From: Aquanectria penicillioides
Taxonomy: Eukaryota; Ascomycota; Sordariomycetes; Hypocreales; Nectriaceae
Direction: 5' to 3'
DNA: 64,000 nt
Assembly: GCA_003415625.1 (NCBI GenBank)
Contig: PYIU01000004.1
Span: forward strand, 1,426,001 to 1,490,000
This document shows positions 10,792 through 23,400 of this stretch, piece by piece. The notes below the pieces were generated by a model, which searched no databases, was not told the origin of the DNA, and saw only the letters and a program-made list of their open reading frames with translations. The translations under genes were made by a program, and so were the position numbers. How positions within the stretch are numbered: position 1 is the first letter of the stretch; the number at the start of each line of letters is the position of its first letter.

Positions 10792-13722
10792 TTATTTACC
10801 CGGGCCCTTAGGTCGATTTATCGTCAAAGGTTTGAATGGTTTACGCAATCTATCCATTGATGGCGGAGGACCCAGCCCCACTGGTCGTCTGGGCTTGACA
10901 GACGTGAATGTCGTTGCATGAAAACTGGCAATTGGCCTGTCAGGAACTGGAGTCGACTCATCTTCCTCCTGTTTCTCGTTATCCTCTAAAGCCGGACGTG
11001 GTGGCGAGCTAGAAAAGCAGGTATAGGGCTTCCTTGGCCCGCCATCATTCGATTTAGGCACCCCAGGTTTGGATAGAGGCCTCGATACGCCAATTTTGTG
11101 ATTTGCTAGTTCAGGGTCTATTCGAGGTTGGGGGTGCCCGAAGCGCGACATAATTGTTGGTCCATGATTTCGTATCGGCTCTGAGTAGTTTCTGATTTGA
11201 GCCGGTTTATTGGCAGGTGGTCCTTCGCCTGACGTTGATCTTTGAGTCACAAACCCAAGCAAGCTCTTCTGGTCAGAACTCCTTTTCGTCGTCCCTTTCC
11301 TAGCGGGCGCCTTCTGGGGCGGAGCTTTTGCTGCTGATTCCGCCGCTACGGCATCGAGGGCAACCTTATGAGCGCCAGCGGTTGTAAATCCAGGGAGTGA
11401 AGCGACAGTAAAATTAGACGACTCCTCCATTGTGGTTGCATATTCTCGCTGCCAGGGCCTTTCTTCCGATTCCTCATGAGAGTCATTAGAGTAAGACGTG
11501 CGTTGTCGTTTCGGCCCACGAGAGTAGTGTCGCCCAGAATCTTCAGTAGCCCCATCTGGATTCTTTGGGTCAATTGGATCTACCGGGAATCCATCATCCT
11601 CAGTCGAAAACATAGGTGGCAGTTTCGAAAAAACAGTCGTCTCACTAGGCGCCTCCCGTCCTAAAATCTTGGCCGCAGCTTCAACGACCCCTCTGTCGAA
11701 AGACGGGCCCTTTTTCGCAAAGGCACTTGAAGCAAACGGTGAGACAAAGGGAGACAGTTCAACTCTTGAGCTCATCCCTTGTGATCCGTATAGCGGACAG
11801 CTGAGGTATAGAAAAGCCTTTGCTCGAGTCATGGCGACATAAAGCAGGCGTCTTTCCTCGTCAGTGTCCTCGGATCTTGCGTGAGGGATTGACCCGGTGT
11901 ACACAGATGGGACAAAGACAACGGGCCACTCAAGTCCCTTTGCGGCGTGGATCGTAGAGATGGTAACTAGAGATGTCTGATCTTTCGTTGCATCATCTTT
12001 TTGAGCGTCAGATGCGAGAGAAACATTTGCAAGGAATCGTCCCAGCGCATCATCCGCTTTTACCTGCTCTAGATTGTCGATCTCGGGGAGATGATCCTCC
12101 TCCGATGCACTGAAGTCGCGCATGAAATCGCCAGCCAAGCTAACAAACTCTTGTACGTTTGTCCATCTCTGTTCATGCTCCTCTACATATTCGTCTTCCA
12201 GGTAATTCTTGAAATTCAACTGGTTGACCAGCTGCTCTATGAGACCGACAAGGGTGATAGGGCTGCTTTGAGTGATCTGGTCTGCCTGTTTTCGGAGGGT
12301 CAAGATGATCCTCAAGAGCTCAGTGTTGAGCTTCTGCTCCATCTTGGCCCGAATGTTGGTGTTTGCTTTACGGGTGCCCCGGCAGTGCTTCAGCAGAAGC
12401 GACCAGAGACTCATCTTGGCCTGTTCAGCCTCTTCTAATAAAGATTTTATGGTTGCTTCTCCTATACCACGCCGTGGTATGTTGATGATGCGTGCAAGAG
12501 CATCATTATTATCGGGATGATAAACGACTCGGAGATAATCCAATAGGATCTTGATCTCTTTTCGTTCGTAGAACTTATGGCCACCAATCATTCGATAAGC
12601 CACGCCAGCTTTTCCCAAGGCTGACTCGATATGCCTAGATAGCGCTGCGGATCTGAGTAGGATTGCCACGTCTTCAAATTTCAGCATTTGCCCAAACATC
12701 ATGACAGTTCGCTTAAGTTCCGATACAATCCACTCTCCTTCCGCTGCAGAGCTCTTCAGGGTTCTAAGGACCGGCCGGGCACCCTTAGTGTGGACCGGTA
12801 AGAGAACTTTTTGGTATCGATTTTTGTCTTGCTGGATTACATTCAGCGATACATTGAGAATCGATTGAGAAGATCGGTAGTTCTCCTCCAGAGAGACTTC
12901 GTGTGTATTTGGGTAATCTCTTAGCAGACGATATAGGTTTCTGATTTCAGCAGAACGCCAACCGTAAATACTTTGATCGGGGTCCCCCACGATAGTAATG
13001 CGCTGGTTTGCCTGTGCGAAAAGTCGCATCAGTTCATATTGGATGCCGTTGGTGTCCTGGTACTCGTCGATGAGAACGGCCTGAACATTGGAGACACAGG
13101 CAGAATGGTCTCGTAACAATTCAACACACTTGACCAAAAGATCGTCATAGTCAAGCAAGTTAGATCGGGCCAGTTGTTCCTGGTATTCATGATAACAAGT
13201 CTCGAGTGCTGGGTTCTCCTGGTGCTTCTTGGTCTTTTGCGGTTGAGCACCACCAGGTCCTTTTGCCTTCTTCTTGCTAATCCAGGATTTGGCGTACGAC
13301 GGTTCTATATTGAGATCCAGCCTTTTGCAAATTCTTTGGATGATGGCTTTAGAGTCGCCATCGTCTGCAATGCCGAATTTCGAATCTAGACCGATGTGCT
13401 TCCCATAAATCGACAAGTATCGACGAGCGATGGAGTGGAACGTCCCGAGAATAATTCTTTTCTGGCATTCTTCACCCAATGCTTTCCCAATGCGCTCTTT
13501 CATTTCTTTGGCGGCTTTGACGGTGAATGTGGCAACGATGACATCGCTGGGGCGATACTTGACTTGCTGGACAAGCCATACCACGCGTGACGTGAGGGTA
13601 TGAGTCTTTCCGCTCCCTGGGCCGGCTAAAATTGCGACTGTATTGGAAGAGGACGTCACAGCACGGCGTTGCGCTTCGTTCAGGGACTGCAGAACCGTAT
13701 CTTCGGAGTGTGATGTTGCCAT
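10792..13722 (-). CDS. srs2: Srs2-type UvrD/PcrA superfamily 1A DNA helicase
   Basis: A 3'-5' DNA helicase that removes Rad51 from single-stranded DNA and limits unwanted recombination. It is a single exon of 976 aa with ATG at 13722-13720. Motifs in order are the Q motif LNEAQRRAV (14-22), Walker A AGPGSGKT (33-40), TFTVKAAKEM (Ia), LIDEYQDT (II), GDPDQSIYGWR (III), EENYRSSQSIL (IV), TISTIHAAKGLEWPVVFVP (V) and DEERRLLYVAMTRAK (VI). The C-terminal third is Ser/Pro/Lys-rich and probably disordered, as in fungal Srs2, where it carries Rad51- and PCNA-binding sites. It contains SLLGFVTQRSTSGEG, which may be an interaction motif. The frame is intact for nearly 3 kb. Confidence 0.93.
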   Translation of the reverse strand: MATSHSEDTVLQSLNEAQRRAVTSSSNTVAILAGPGSGKTHTLTSRVVWLVQQVKYRPSDVIVATFTVKAAKEMKERIGKALGEECQKRIILGTFHSIARRYLSIYGKHIGLDSKFGIADDGDSKAIIQRICKRLDLNIEPSYAKSWISKKKAKGPGGAQPQKTKKHQENPALETCYHEYQEQLARSNLLDYDDLLVKCVELLRDHSACVSNVQAVLIDEYQDTNGIQYELMRLFAQANQRITIVGDPDQSIYGWRSAEIRNLYRLLRDYPNTHEVSLEENYRSSQSILNVSLNVIQQDKNRYQKVLLPVHTKGARPVLRTLKSSAAEGEWIVSELKRTVMMFGQMLKFEDVAILLRSAALSRHIESALGKAGVAYRMIGGHKFYERKEIKILLDYLRVVYHPDNNDALARIINIPRRGIGEATIKSLLEEAEQAKMSLWSLLLKHCRGTRKANTNIRAKMEQKLNTELLRIILTLRKQADQITQSSPITLVGLIEQLVNQLNFKNYLEDEYVEEHEQRWTNVQEFVSLAGDFMRDFSASEEDHLPEIDNLEQVKADDALGRFLANVSLASDAQKDDATKDQTSLVTISTIHAAKGLEWPVVFVPSVYTGSIPHARSEDTDEERRLLYVAMTRAKAFLYLSCPLYGSQGMSSRVELSPFVSPFASSAFAKKGPSFDRGVVEAAAKILGREAPSETTVFSKLPPMFSTEDDGFPVDPIDPKNPDGATEDSGRHYSRGPKRQRTSYSNDSHEESEERPWQREYATTMEESSNFTVASLPGFTTAGAHKVALDAVAAESAAKAPPQKAPARKGTTKRSSDQKSLLGFVTQRSTSGEGPPANKPAQIRNYSEPIRNHGPTIMSRFGHPQPRIDPELANHKIGVSRPLSKPGVPKSNDGGPRKPYTCFSSSPPRPALEDNEKQEEDESTPVPDRPIASFHATTFTSVKPRRPVGLGPPPSMDRLRKPFKPLTINRPKGPGK

Positions 13723-16214
13723 GATGAAAACGCGGACGAGTCAACGCGTTGATCCCGCCTTGTCGAAAGATATGGTGTCATTGAGTTATTCTTCCAAGTA
13801 CTTTTGTTTTCAAAGCACTTCCAGTCAATTTAGAGGCCCCAAAACAAAGATTTGATTGCAAATCGAATCTCTAGCATCAACGTCGCTCATGACATCTTTT
13901 ATGTTTAGCACTTCCGCGTCACGGTCTCTATCGCGGTGTCACGTGATGGCTATTACCAAGGTGCACGGACTCTGCCAATACTGGAGAGAGATTTTTGGTG
14001 CCCAGTTCCATTTCGGTTTGTGGTCTAGGGTAAGTACAATCCCCTATACTTCCAGTACAAATCGGCTACACTTGACGAGTGTCTCGTTTCAAGTGCACAT
14101 TTGAACGAAAAGCAAACACCTCTCAGGTATTTCTTCTTCCTCTCAAACAAAAACACTACGGTTTTCCATCCCATAGGCTCAGCAGATGGTGGATGTGGCC
14201 CAAGCAAAAGTCCCTTGGATCGGGCACGAATAGGCTTGATTGACGACTAGTATGGTCATCAAGCCCGACGGATATTTGGGCCGTAGATTCCTACTGCTTG
14301 GGATCTCAGCAAGTGATATCGCGAATTAGCGTCGGTGATTCGGTCACTATCACATTATCACATCTACTATGACTATTTCTCTACAGTCGGGGTGCAACTC
14401 GCATCGTCACCTGCATGGCATTTCCAGCCACCAAACACAAGCCTCGATTACAGTGATCGGATGATTTGTTTCAGCACTGGCGTTAAGATTCTGATGAAAA
14501 GGGCGTAGTTTAGGTGTCATGTCATGCAGTGCAGCGACGCAGTTGCGAAAGCAAGACACGGCACTAGAAAAGTGACGAGTTAGGGCAAACCACTTCATTC
14601 TGCGTGATGCGAGTGTTGATGTGGTGGGGGATGCCCTCACCCTGATCGCTTCGCTTCGCGCGGCGGCAGTGATAATCAAACAGATTGGACAAGAGGCGAG
14701 ACGGTGAAGGGGATCGGGGCTATGATATGATGAACCATCCGAGCCATGGCTGAACGGGAGGATCCAATGCCGTGCCGGCAAGGGTGACATCGGCCCTCCG
14801 TCGTGCCACTCCGGTGGATAGACGCCAGTGATGGGCATACTGAACGGGGAAGGGCTTCACACCAAGGTTGGGGGTTGCAAGGGCCTGGCTATGTCACACC
14901 TGGGGGCTTTCTCATTCGGAGATGCTGAATACCTCACATGATGGGAGTTGGGATGGTCGACTGCACCGCACGCAGGGCAGGGCCTGATGCCGTTGACAGC
15001 ATGATCCGCAGGAGAGGAACTGTGAGTCGACCGATGGGCGGAAACCTGGTCTATTCTATTTTGGGCGACGAGTCAGAAGAAAGCAGAGCCCGGAGTCTGA
15101 GTAGCGAGGATATTCATTTGATGCCCGAAGAAGGGCCCGAGGAAGGGGAAGGGGAAGGGGCAAGGACAGCGAGGCAGGGCTTGCGGTCGGCACTCGAGAT
15201 GTGCAGTGAGAGTGGTGTGGTGGATTCAGGAACAGCACTTCACCATTTCACATTGAGCGCATCACAGCCAACCATTACAGCGAGGAGAAGGGTTTGAGAT
15301 CCCGCCGCTCTGGGATTCGCAATGGGCCGCCCCGCACCATCCCCTCACCTCATGGCCCCCGTCGGCGCTGCCGTGCGCGTGTGCTGGTGCGTGTGTGTCA
15401 CCCTGTGTGACGGCCAGGAATAGGTTAAGCATAGCATTTTCGCCGGATCTACTCTATACCATAAAAGTATCGTGGCCCGGGACACATGCAAGCTTTGCTG
15501 CGTACGCCTGCACTCCGCTATGTCCACCAAGGTGAGACGGCCATCACTTCTAGCGCAGGCACAATCCATCGAATGGCAATCACCAGCATGGCGGAGAGGA
15601 AATGGCGGGCAGCCTGGACTTTTGTGGACGATACGATGGAGCGATGCTACAGCACAAGCTGCGAAGAGTGGATATCGCCCCCGAGAGAGCAGCGAACAGC
15701 GAGGGCGGGGGAGCAGAGGTGGTTGGAAACTTGGCGTTGTCGTGCCCCGCATGTCGCCAATCACAGCAGCTATCTCGGTGACGTCTTCTAGAGCAGGCGC
15801 TTAACCACCACACATCGAGCCAATCAGGCTGGCGAAACACCAATTTTCATCACGCCGCATCTCAATCACACTCGCCATTACAATGAGTCTCTGATCTATT
15901 CTCGGGCGCTGACCATTATGCCCTCATGCATGTGCCACCATTCGACGAGTCGCAGAGACCGCCGCCGTGCTTAGTCTCCCAGGGGTCCTTCAGGATCCCT
16001 GATGGCCCAGCAAGTCAGCGTTCGGCCTCGAGTCCAGCGGCTAATGATTAGAATCACCAGCCGCTATATACCTTACACCGTTGCCGCATGTTCCGTCTGG
16101 TGCATGTAAATCTTTCCCCTAGATATGTTTCGTCTTGTCACTCAGGAGGTCACATCCCCACGACGTCCTCCTTCATAAGAAAGGTTCTTCGCCTTGACCT
16201 TCAACCTCTCCACC
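13723..16214. other. Divergent promoter region, 2.5 kb
   Basis: Lies between the srs2 start and the start of the proline-rich membrane protein gene. It holds a short GGGGAA-type repeat (about 15143-15170) and GT-rich sequence near 15370-15410. The ORFs present overlap on both strands and show no family pattern, so I do not call any. Confidence 0.45.
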
Positions 16215-17711
16215 ATGCCGCCTGTGGATGCTCGCTTCTCAACCCTTCCTGTTCTGATCCTGTCTCTGTCATTCCTTTCGCCTTGTGCCCTCGCCAAACT
16301 CGATCCATCATCGGTGCTTGAAGCCCGAGACGATCCCTTGAGAGACCCAGCTTACCTGCCCGCCCAGATCGGAGGCATAGTTGGAGCATACGCTGTTTCT
16401 TTGGTGCTGGTCGCCATCACACTTCTCGCCCTCTCCAAGAAGCGCCGCGATCATTTGGCTGCCGGTAACGAAGAAAGCGACTTCCAACCCGTACGAAAGG
16501 ACATCTCCAGCCCGGATTTCGAACCTGTCGGCTTCGGGTCTCTGAACATCATCACCTCAGGCCCAATTGTCGAAAACCAACCTGTCCCAAGCTCTCCAAA
16601 CCCGTACATTACACCGTCGCCCACCTCGACCATCGGTGCCCCCGGAATCAACGTCTTTGTCGACCAGAGAGTCGTCGCCGCGGATAGAGTCATGGCTCAG
16701 TCTCACCTCGAAGAGATGTACAAGCACGTGCTGGAGCACGAGGATGCCAAGAAACGAGGCATCGCATATGACGTGCCCGGTATGCCCGTGGCTGCGCACC
16801 AAGCCCGGACTTCGGCTTCAGTTCAATCCCTCAGATCGCCACCCACAACCTTGGCCAAGAAGGAACGATCCAAGCCGGCCGGCCTGAACCTCTCAGCTGC
16901 CCGAGATGACGAGAAGACGCAATCGAGGACTTCCTCGTTCCTGTCAGCTCTGCGATCGCCCAGGAAGAAGGCTATGAAGGGTGTCAGCATCTCTTCTCCC
17001 ATCATGACACCCCAATCTGCTACTTTCCCTCGACACGAGTCGCAGGAGATGAGCTCAATTCCTCCCCGGCATTATGCGCCGCCGCCTCCGCCCCCGGTCC
17101 CCACGGATCAGTCCCCATTCGGCGCCACGCCGATGAAGCATTCGGCGCCGGTCACCCCTCCAGACGTCTCGCCCGAGAGTGTTCAGAGCATTGACGAGCG
17201 TATTGGCAATGCTCTTCCTCCCGTTTCCCAAACCCATACCCGTAGCACGTCGCAGGCACCTACCGAGGTTGATCCCGAGTCGGCCATTTCGGAGCACTCG
17301 CAGACACCGCTGGTCGGTCTGCCAGCGTCTCCGAAGCCTGGTGCCCGCTTCCCGCCCCTTCCGGCCTCGCCAAAACCGGGGCAGACATTCAATCGCTCCC
17401 ATGCTCCGTCTGCAGTGCGCACTGGCGGCTCCCTGCCTCTTCGTGCCTACGAGCCTGCCATGAGCTCTCCCACCGTCATTGCTCATACGACTAAGCAGAC
17501 GGTGTTCGAGAGGAAGGGACCACTGTCCCCCGGTGGCGGCATGACACCCTTCACTGCCAGCGCAGTGCCATACTCGCCTTACCAACCATTCACACCTTGC
17601 ATGCCGATGACCCCTTCGCTCGTGACCAAGGAGGATCGAAGGCGAATGAAGAGGATGGTGCCCAAGACGCCAACTTTGGCCATGGTCAAGAATGATGAGG
17701 AGATTTGGTAA
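16215..17711 (+). CDS. Single-span membrane protein with long proline-rich tail, uncharacterised
   Basis: An intact single exon of 498 aa. I chose the ATG at 16215 because it sits in a strong CACCATG context and gives a proper signal peptide ending near SPCALA. A short lumenal or extracellular part follows (DPSSVLEARDDPLRDP), then one membrane span at about residues 50-72 (IGGIVGAYAVSLVLVAITLLAL) stopped by KKRRDH. The remaining ~420 residues are Ser/Pro-rich with PPPPPPVP and repeated LPASPKPG, so they are probably disordered and cytoplasmic. The end carries a basic patch RRRMKRMVPKTP. The layout (signal peptide, short ectodomain, one span, long cytosolic tail) suits a sensor or wall anchor, but I recognise no family. 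Confidence 0.8.
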   Translation: MPPVDARFSTLPVLILSLSFLSPCALAKLDPSSVLEARDDPLRDPAYLPAQIGGIVGAYAVSLVLVAITLLALSKKRRDHLAAGNEESDFQPVRKDISSPDFEPVGFGSLNIITSGPIVENQPVPSSPNPYITPSPTSTIGAPGINVFVDQRVVAADRVMAQSHLEEMYKHVLEHEDAKKRGIAYDVPGMPVAAHQARTSASVQSLRSPPTTLAKKERSKPAGLNLSAARDDEKTQSRTSSFLSALRSPRKKAMKGVSISSPIMTPQSATFPRHESQEMSSIPPRHYAPPPPPPVPTDQSPFGATPMKHSAPVTPPDVSPESVQSIDERIGNALPPVSQTHTRSTSQAPTEVDPESAISEHSQTPLVGLPASPKPGARFPPLPASPKPGQTFNRSHAPSAVRTGGSLPLRAYEPAMSSPTVIAHTTKQTVFERKGPLSPGGGMTPFTASAVPYSPYQPFTPCMPMTPSLVTKEDRRRMKRMVPKTPTLAMVKNDEEIW

Positions 17712-20420
17712 GCCACTAGAGTGGAGATGTCAGTGGGCTCGGTTTATTTTTGTCTCCTTTTCTTTGTCACCCAGTTTTTTCTTTAGATATCACAGTGGCC
17801 CGTCTCCTTGGGCAGCCATCATCATGTCGCCATGACCCATGGATATTCTTTTGTTGTTTGTTGTTGGTTTCCTCGAAAGGAAATTTGTTGCGTATACCAC
17901 CCGTCCTGACTCAACGTGAGAAGGAGGAAGATTATGATGAAAGAATAGGAGAGAGAAAGGGTCAGATTATTTAGCGTATTTGTACATCATATCTTTTAGC
18001 CCTGACGCCCCGACCGTCGCGCGTGCGGTTTCGGGTTGGCAGCGAATACAACTTTCTAATTTACAATCACCAATGCCAAGGGAGAATTGTTAGGAGAATT
18101 GTTAGGGTGCATCAGCATGTGTGACTTGCGTTCCAGGATTACCAGTATGTCAAAGAGATCGATGTGGTTTAGGGGAAAACCCCCCCCGATGTAACTACAT
18201 CTGGTATTCGGTCCAATTTTGATGGAGACGTCGATGGGTGGACTGGCGTTCTAACTTCTGAGTGGCTGCTCGGGACTTGACCTGGCCAGAACGGTGCAGC
18301 TGGAGCCCTGAGAGCATCCGTTTGGGAAGATGTTGCATCGTGCAAGCCTCGACCGCTACCCGGTTTGGTTTGGTAGGAGATCGGTCGTATTATGACGAAC
18401 GTTGGAACGAGGGAGAACCCGGAACCTGGGCGTGGGCAACGGAATCAACGCATGGGGGGATCCTTCGGGTCCAAGACATCCAGGGCCTGGGCACTGGAAT
18501 AAGAGTTTGTTCGGGTGGAATGGCCTCGTGGCAAACGGTAATTAAACGTGGTCTACCATGCCTCTCCGGCCGCCACCGATGCTCGATCTGAGTGGACGGG
18601 TTCGGAAAGTCCACTATGATAGTGGCAGGCATTCCAACATCGATATTGACTCAAGGCCCCGGTGAGGCCTCGTGGCTGGAATGCTGCTCTGCCGTCTGGA
18701 ACGCATCTGCTTGGAAAAGTCAAACCGGAAAAAACCCAATGCTCCAGTAGTGCCAATGCCAGTGCCAATGCCAGTGCCAATGCCAGTGCCAATGCCTGTG
18801 CCGCTGCCAGTACCAGTACCAGGGGGGGCACGAAAACCGTGGTACCCGCGTGGCCGGGCCGAAACAGAGTCCCTCCCCCTCCTCCAGAAGGACAAGGCCG
18901 CTGGCTGCTTGGGCCCTTGGGTGGTGACAGATTATGCCGCGTTTATTTCTTGTTTGCACCACCCACATCCACGTCCATGTGCACGCCCACGCCCACGGAC
19001 AGGTTCCTGGGCTCTCAAGGTGAGCGTAGAACCAGAAGGGGGTAGCTAAGCTTGAGACTTAGCTCAATCGGTCGGGGCGTCAGTATTAGGATCCCTGGGA
19101 TACGACGGGCGGGAGGTGGACGGAGGTGGACGGAGGCGGATGTGGATGTGGATGCACCCTTGAGCCTCGAGCGACAAGCCACTGAGGGCCGATGAGAGTG
19201 AAAATCTTGCGCGCGACTCGCACGCTACGTACTGACGTACAGTGCAACACGCGTGTCTCAAAGCACGGACACGGTGCGATTCCAAACGACGCAGAACCAC
19301 CAGAAATCAACCCACCCGCTGATCCGGGAGTGCGTGGGCATGGATCATGATTGAAGCCATTCACGCCATCCACGCCATTCAGATCGTACACCGGCCTCCG
19401 CGGACATGATTTATATGGCGCCAGAGCAGCCTGGCAGTTGACGGTGCTGGAGGGCTTGGGACAAGCAAGCAGCGGTGCTGTGGTGCGAGACACACCAGGT
19501 GCTGCGGTACTGCGGTACCTAGCATGCCTGTAGCCTCAGTTGGTGGCTTGCCCACTGCGTTGGACAGCGGTCGCCCGCACTGTGCCTCCCACTATGGGCG
19601 CAGGTATTGCGGCGGTAGCGGCGACGCCATCGACGCTGTGGGCTCCCTCTCCGGCCCGCGCCCGTGGGCAGCCCGCGACTTTCTTGGACAGTTGGAATAG
19701 GGCAAGCTGGGCGTGGAACGCACTGTAACCCCCCTCCCAAGTGGAACAGTGGACCCAATCGCACTGAAAGGGCTTGGCTCGGCCCCAGCAGCTGATTCCG
19801 CTCCTTCCATCATACGATTTCTCCCATGCCTCGTCCGCTCTCCTCAAATCGATTCCCTGCATTTCGTCGTTTCCCTCAGTTCCCCCCAAATTTCCATCTC
19901 GAAGCAACCAAAGCGCTCCCTCAGTCAGACCACATTTCCAGCTCACGATCCCTCTGCCCCAGCCCCTGGGTCTTCTATCGAACGTTCGGCCGCATCCGCC
20001 ATCGGTCGATCCCACCTCGCCATCGTTTACCCTCGCCATCGTCTAAACCGCTGTAACCCAGAGCCTGAAGCCCGCCCCAAAGGCCTGAGATCGATCAGCG
20101 ACTGCGCCGCCCAGCAGCAAAATTGACACACCACGCGCGGCGATAGCGATAGCAAGAGGGAGAGAGACGCGTGCGTGAGAGCTGGCCAGGGAGCCAGACA
20201 GAGAGATTGACCATAGGCTCACCTCGTCCAGGCTCACCCACGCTCGCACGCCACTCGCTCGCCCGCTCGATTGGAATCCCATCCCATCTCACGCCGTACT
20301 CTCACCGCGACGGCCTTCGGGGTCACCCCAACGACTGGGTCCCTCCGCGGTGCCCATCCAGCCATCAGCCCATCGCTGCATGGTCCTAGGCCTGCCATAC
20401 CTGGCTCGCGCTTCTCTGAC
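17712..20420. other. Long 5' region of the SREBP gene with tandem repeats
   Basis: 2.7 kb without a supported gene. It holds a 12-bp tandem repeat TGCCAATGCCAG (18751-18796, nearly four copies), GGAGGTGGAC and GGATGT repeats (19111-19155), a C8 run near 18180 and TC-rich sequence before 20420. Many overlapping GC-rich ORFs occur on both strands and are not credible. Part of the right half is probably transcribed as a long leader of the SREBP gene. Confidence 0.5.
18751..18796. repeat. 12-bp tandem repeat TGCCAATGCCAG
   Basis: Nearly four exact copies in the long region upstream of the SREBP gene. They are translatable in both directions but not in any credible gene. Confidence 0.9.
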
Positions 20421-23400
20421 ATGGCCGACCATGACAATGCGAATAGCCTGTTTGGGCTCCAAGACCCAAATCTCGGCTTCATCGATGATGGCTCGGCCGT
20501 GAAGCCGGACCCCTCCTCCATCCCACCCAGCGACACCTCCAACTCTCGCCCTCCACCGCCCCAGCCATACTACGACGCAGCCGCCTGGCAGTTCACCGGC
20601 ACGCCCCCTTGCGACTCGTACGACCCCTCTACTACCGCTCCTCCTACTACCCAGCCTAGCTATCAGACTTCTCCCTGGGACATCTCTTTCGGTCAGGACC
20701 AGCAAACCCAACTTCAGCAGCTTCCCGTTTCTGCCGGCCTCGAAGGCCTTGCGCACAGTACTCTTAGTCCCGAATCTCTCTACGCCGTATCCCTCCACTC
20801 CGCACAGGGCCACCCACTAGACAACTGCAACATCCAGCCGCGAGCCATTAGCTCTTTGACTCCTGCTCTGCAGGAGAAGCTTCGCAACATCGCCATGCCG
20901 CCGCATCTGCAATACAACTCCCCCAAGAGCGCCTCGAGTCCCGACTCGGCGACAGGTGAGGCCAAAACGGGGGTTCTCTCCTCACCAGACCCTGCTGAAA
21001 TGTCCTCCAAAGCGTCTCGAAAGCGAAAGTCGTCTGCTGATCCTGAAGAGGAAGAGGATGAAGATGACTCCAACCAGCCCATCAAGAAGACCGCCCACAA
21101 CATGATCGAGAAACGATATCGAACCAACCTGAACGACAAGATCGCTGCCCTCCGAGACAGCGTGCCCAGCCTTCGAATCATGTCCAAGAGCGCCCGAGGC
21201 GAGGACACCACCGAAGACCGCGAAGAGCTTCACGGCCTGACGCCCGCCCACAAGCTGAACAAGGCTACCGTAAGTCGACCGGTCGCAACGCGTCATGTTT
21301 TCAACGGGGCTAGAACTAATAATATTCTATCCAGGTACTAAGCAAGGCTACTGAGTATATTCGACATCTTGAGAAGCGAAACAACCGACTCCTTGACGAG
21401 AATAGTGCCATGCAAGCGAGAATCGCCGCCTTTGAGAAGCTCTTCATGGCGGGCGCGATGAACGGCGCCATCACTCCACTCCAGCAGCCCCCCACTCCCA
21501 TCCAATACGCACAGGATTCTCAACAGTTTGTTGGATCGCCCATGTCGGCTTCACCGGACGGAGGTGCACCACCCGCGGGAATGATCCAGGTTCCGGATGA
21601 CATGAAGCGCATCATCTCAGCCCAGATGGCTGCCGGCCAGCCGTACCCCGTGCCTCAGCAACCGTACCGTGGCGGCAACCCCGCCCTGATTCGACAGCAG
21701 CAGATTCAACAGCAACAGCAGATGCAGCAGAACCGCTGGAATAATGCCGGCCCCTACTTCGGTAAGCTCATGGTCGGCTCTCTCGCTGGCCTCATGCTTC
21801 TCGAAGCCATTCGGGAGGATGAGGCCAGCAACAAGGACACCGAGGGCCGTGGCCTATTTGCTCTGCCCCTGGGCCTTCTCCGGACCTTTGCCTCGAGCCT
21901 GGACATCAACTTCATGGGGTACCACGTCCACACGTCTCTCCGAGTCCTCTTGCTCTTGGGCACTTTCTTGTGGGTCTTTGTGCCCTCGCTTTTCAAACAG
22001 TCACAGTCGAAGTCGAAGAAGCCTCAGTTCGGTCTCCTGCAGCCTGCCCCCTCTCTGGCTTCTCCTATCCACGTGAGACAGCGCGCCTGGCTTACTGCCA
22101 TCCAGACTGTCTGGGTTCCTCGCCACAACTTCTTTCTTGAAGCAGCCGCACTCATGCTTAAGACACTCAAACTTAGTGCACGAAATGTTATTGGTGTTCA
22201 CGGATACCAAATGATGACCGGTCTTACTGAGGAGCAAGAAACAGCCCGCGTCAAGGCCTGGGGTATTGCACTTGACTCTCAGCTGGCAGGCGGTGACATG
22301 GAGATCAACAAGAGCCGCCTTGTTCTCACTCTCCTCGCCTCCGGTACACTCCCCGACACCCCAACTCGCTTAATGCTTAAAGCCCTCCACATCCGTGTGC
22401 TTCTCTGGGATCTCAGTCAAAACAGACTGCACCTGGGCGCCATCAACGCCATTGCTGCGAAGTTCGCACGGACCAAGTGGGACGAGGCTCGGGAAATGAA
22501 CCAGCTGCTCTACCAGGCTCGCGGCGGATCGACGGAACCCCACGAGGACGAATTGCCGGAGCACCTTGCCCTACTTGTTGAACAAGACAGCGACGATGTT
22601 CTGAACGATGACATTATCCAGCGCGCGCACAACTTGGCCTTCAACTCAGACACCGATTACAACGTGCCGAGCCTCATGGACGGAATGGACTCTGTCGTGG
22701 ATGACACTGCCATCGGATCGCCGATGGACGCAGTTGCGGCGTGGTGGTCCACTCAGAGGCTGTTTCGCACACTGGTTGCTACTGTGGACAAGGACGAGGA
22801 GGCGCTCGTGTCTCAGACCGAGGATGTCGAGCTGGCTGTTGGGACAGCCCCAATCGGATCTACAGCCCAAGCTCGCGCCATTGTGGCCCGTGCAGTGCTG
22901 ATCAATAAAGGACGCGGCGCGAACATCGCAGCAGCCCTCCAGGCCATGGGAACTGACAAGAAGGATAGCCTGGTGTGCGCTTCTTCGACCATTATCGACT
23001 CGAGTCTGCAGGCATCAACTCCCGATCTCCGTCTGTCCTTGCGGTGCGCAATGGCCATCGCCCACCTCCGACGAATCGAAAGCACCGCTGGCACTCCCCA
23101 CCAAGGTCTCCGTATGATTGAGTCCATTATGACCCGAGGTAACGCATCTCACATGTCGCTTCTTGGTTGTACCGCAGCCATGCAGTTGATGGAAGAGCTC
23201 TTTGGGCACAAGACCGCTGCTGAGACGTTCCAACCATCTCTGGAACGCCTGGCCGGTGGCCTCCGTCTCTGGATGGGCAGTTCCCCTGGAGAGAAGTGCG
23301 GTGTCGTCTCTGAGGTTCGAGAAAAGGTGGTAGACCGGTGTCTGATGATCACCAAGAGCGTAGTGGGTATGGAATCAGATACTGGATATGGAAGCTTGAG

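Noticed and set aside
14407..14838. 143-codon minus-strand ORF between srs2 and the membrane protein gene
   Set aside because: No conserved motif and no credible splice partners.
18751..18796. Short tandem repeat considered as a CRISPR-like array
   Set aside because: Contiguous 12-bp units without spacers; it is a minisatellite in a eukaryotic genome.
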